The notes under the pieces are model-generated. The model had not been told where the DNA came from, ran no database searches, and saw nothing but the letters and a program-made list of their open reading frames with translations. The translations under genes and the position numbers were made by a program. A DNA stretch of 12,955 bases from assembly GCA_002433465.1 (NCBI GenBank), contig DJIE01000224.1, positions 1 through 12,955 on the forward strand, given 5' to 3'. How positions within the stretch are numbered: the first letter of the stretch is position 1; each line of letters starts with the position of its first letter. The stretch is from Salinisphaera sp. UBA6602 (GTDB taxonomy: Bacteria; Pseudomonadota; Gammaproteobacteria; Nevskiales; Salinisphaeraceae). Of the stretch, positions 12,883 to 12,955 are shown in pieces.

Positions 12883-12955
12883 CAGCAACCCTGCCTCCAG
12901 ACGAAGCCTCACGGGGCTGGTGTCGGGCTTGTGCAGGGGCTCGGCGGCGTCCCTT

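Overview
This is a GC-rich stretch (about 60% or more by eye) of ordinary bacterial chromosome carrying ten confidently recognisable protein genes. I see no tRNA, rRNA, CRISPR array, insertion sequence, phage or integrase gene. Periplasmic c-type cytochromes, a MerR and an Lrp/AsnC regulator, an AzgA-type purine permease and a CBS-domain ClC protein together suggest an aerobic proteobacterium, most likely a gammaproteobacterium from a saline or free-living habitat. That placement is inferred from gene style only; I recognise no marker gene.

Layout, left to right. Positions 18-3255 (minus strand) hold a DUF1624 (heparan-alpha-glucosaminide N-acetyltransferase-like) membrane protein and, upstream of it, a two-cistron cytochrome operon: a diheme c4-like protein followed after 3 bp by a triheme cytochrome of the alcohol dehydrogenase cytochrome-subunit type. 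Positions 3441-4556 (plus) encode an AI-2E family transporter. It ends against a convergent MerR regulator (4553-4909, minus). That regulator is divergent from an exported alpha/beta hydrolase (4988-5686, plus), and a perfect 20-bp palindrome lies between the two.

Positions 5733-8533 (minus) carry an Nramp-superfamily transporter with an altered substrate-site motif and, downstream of it, an FAD-linked D-2-hydroxyacid dehydrogenase. These are divergent, across a 491-bp control region, from an Lrp/AsnC regulator (9025-9486, plus). Positions 9483-12754 (minus) carry a ClC anion channel/transporter followed by a purine permease, with a terminator-like hairpin between them.

Three regulator-target relationships are suggested by layout: MerR with the exported hydrolase; Lrp/AsnC with the Nramp-like transporter and 2-hydroxyacid dehydrogenase; and an unknown repressor acting on the palindrome that overlaps the DUF1624 promoter. 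The second is the best candidate for an uncharacterised uptake-and-oxidation unit. Its control region contains four AT tracts spaced by one helical turn, and its transporter lacks the usual Nramp DPGN motif. Several starts are non-ATG (GTG or TTG), chosen here by Shine-Dalgarno position and family length.
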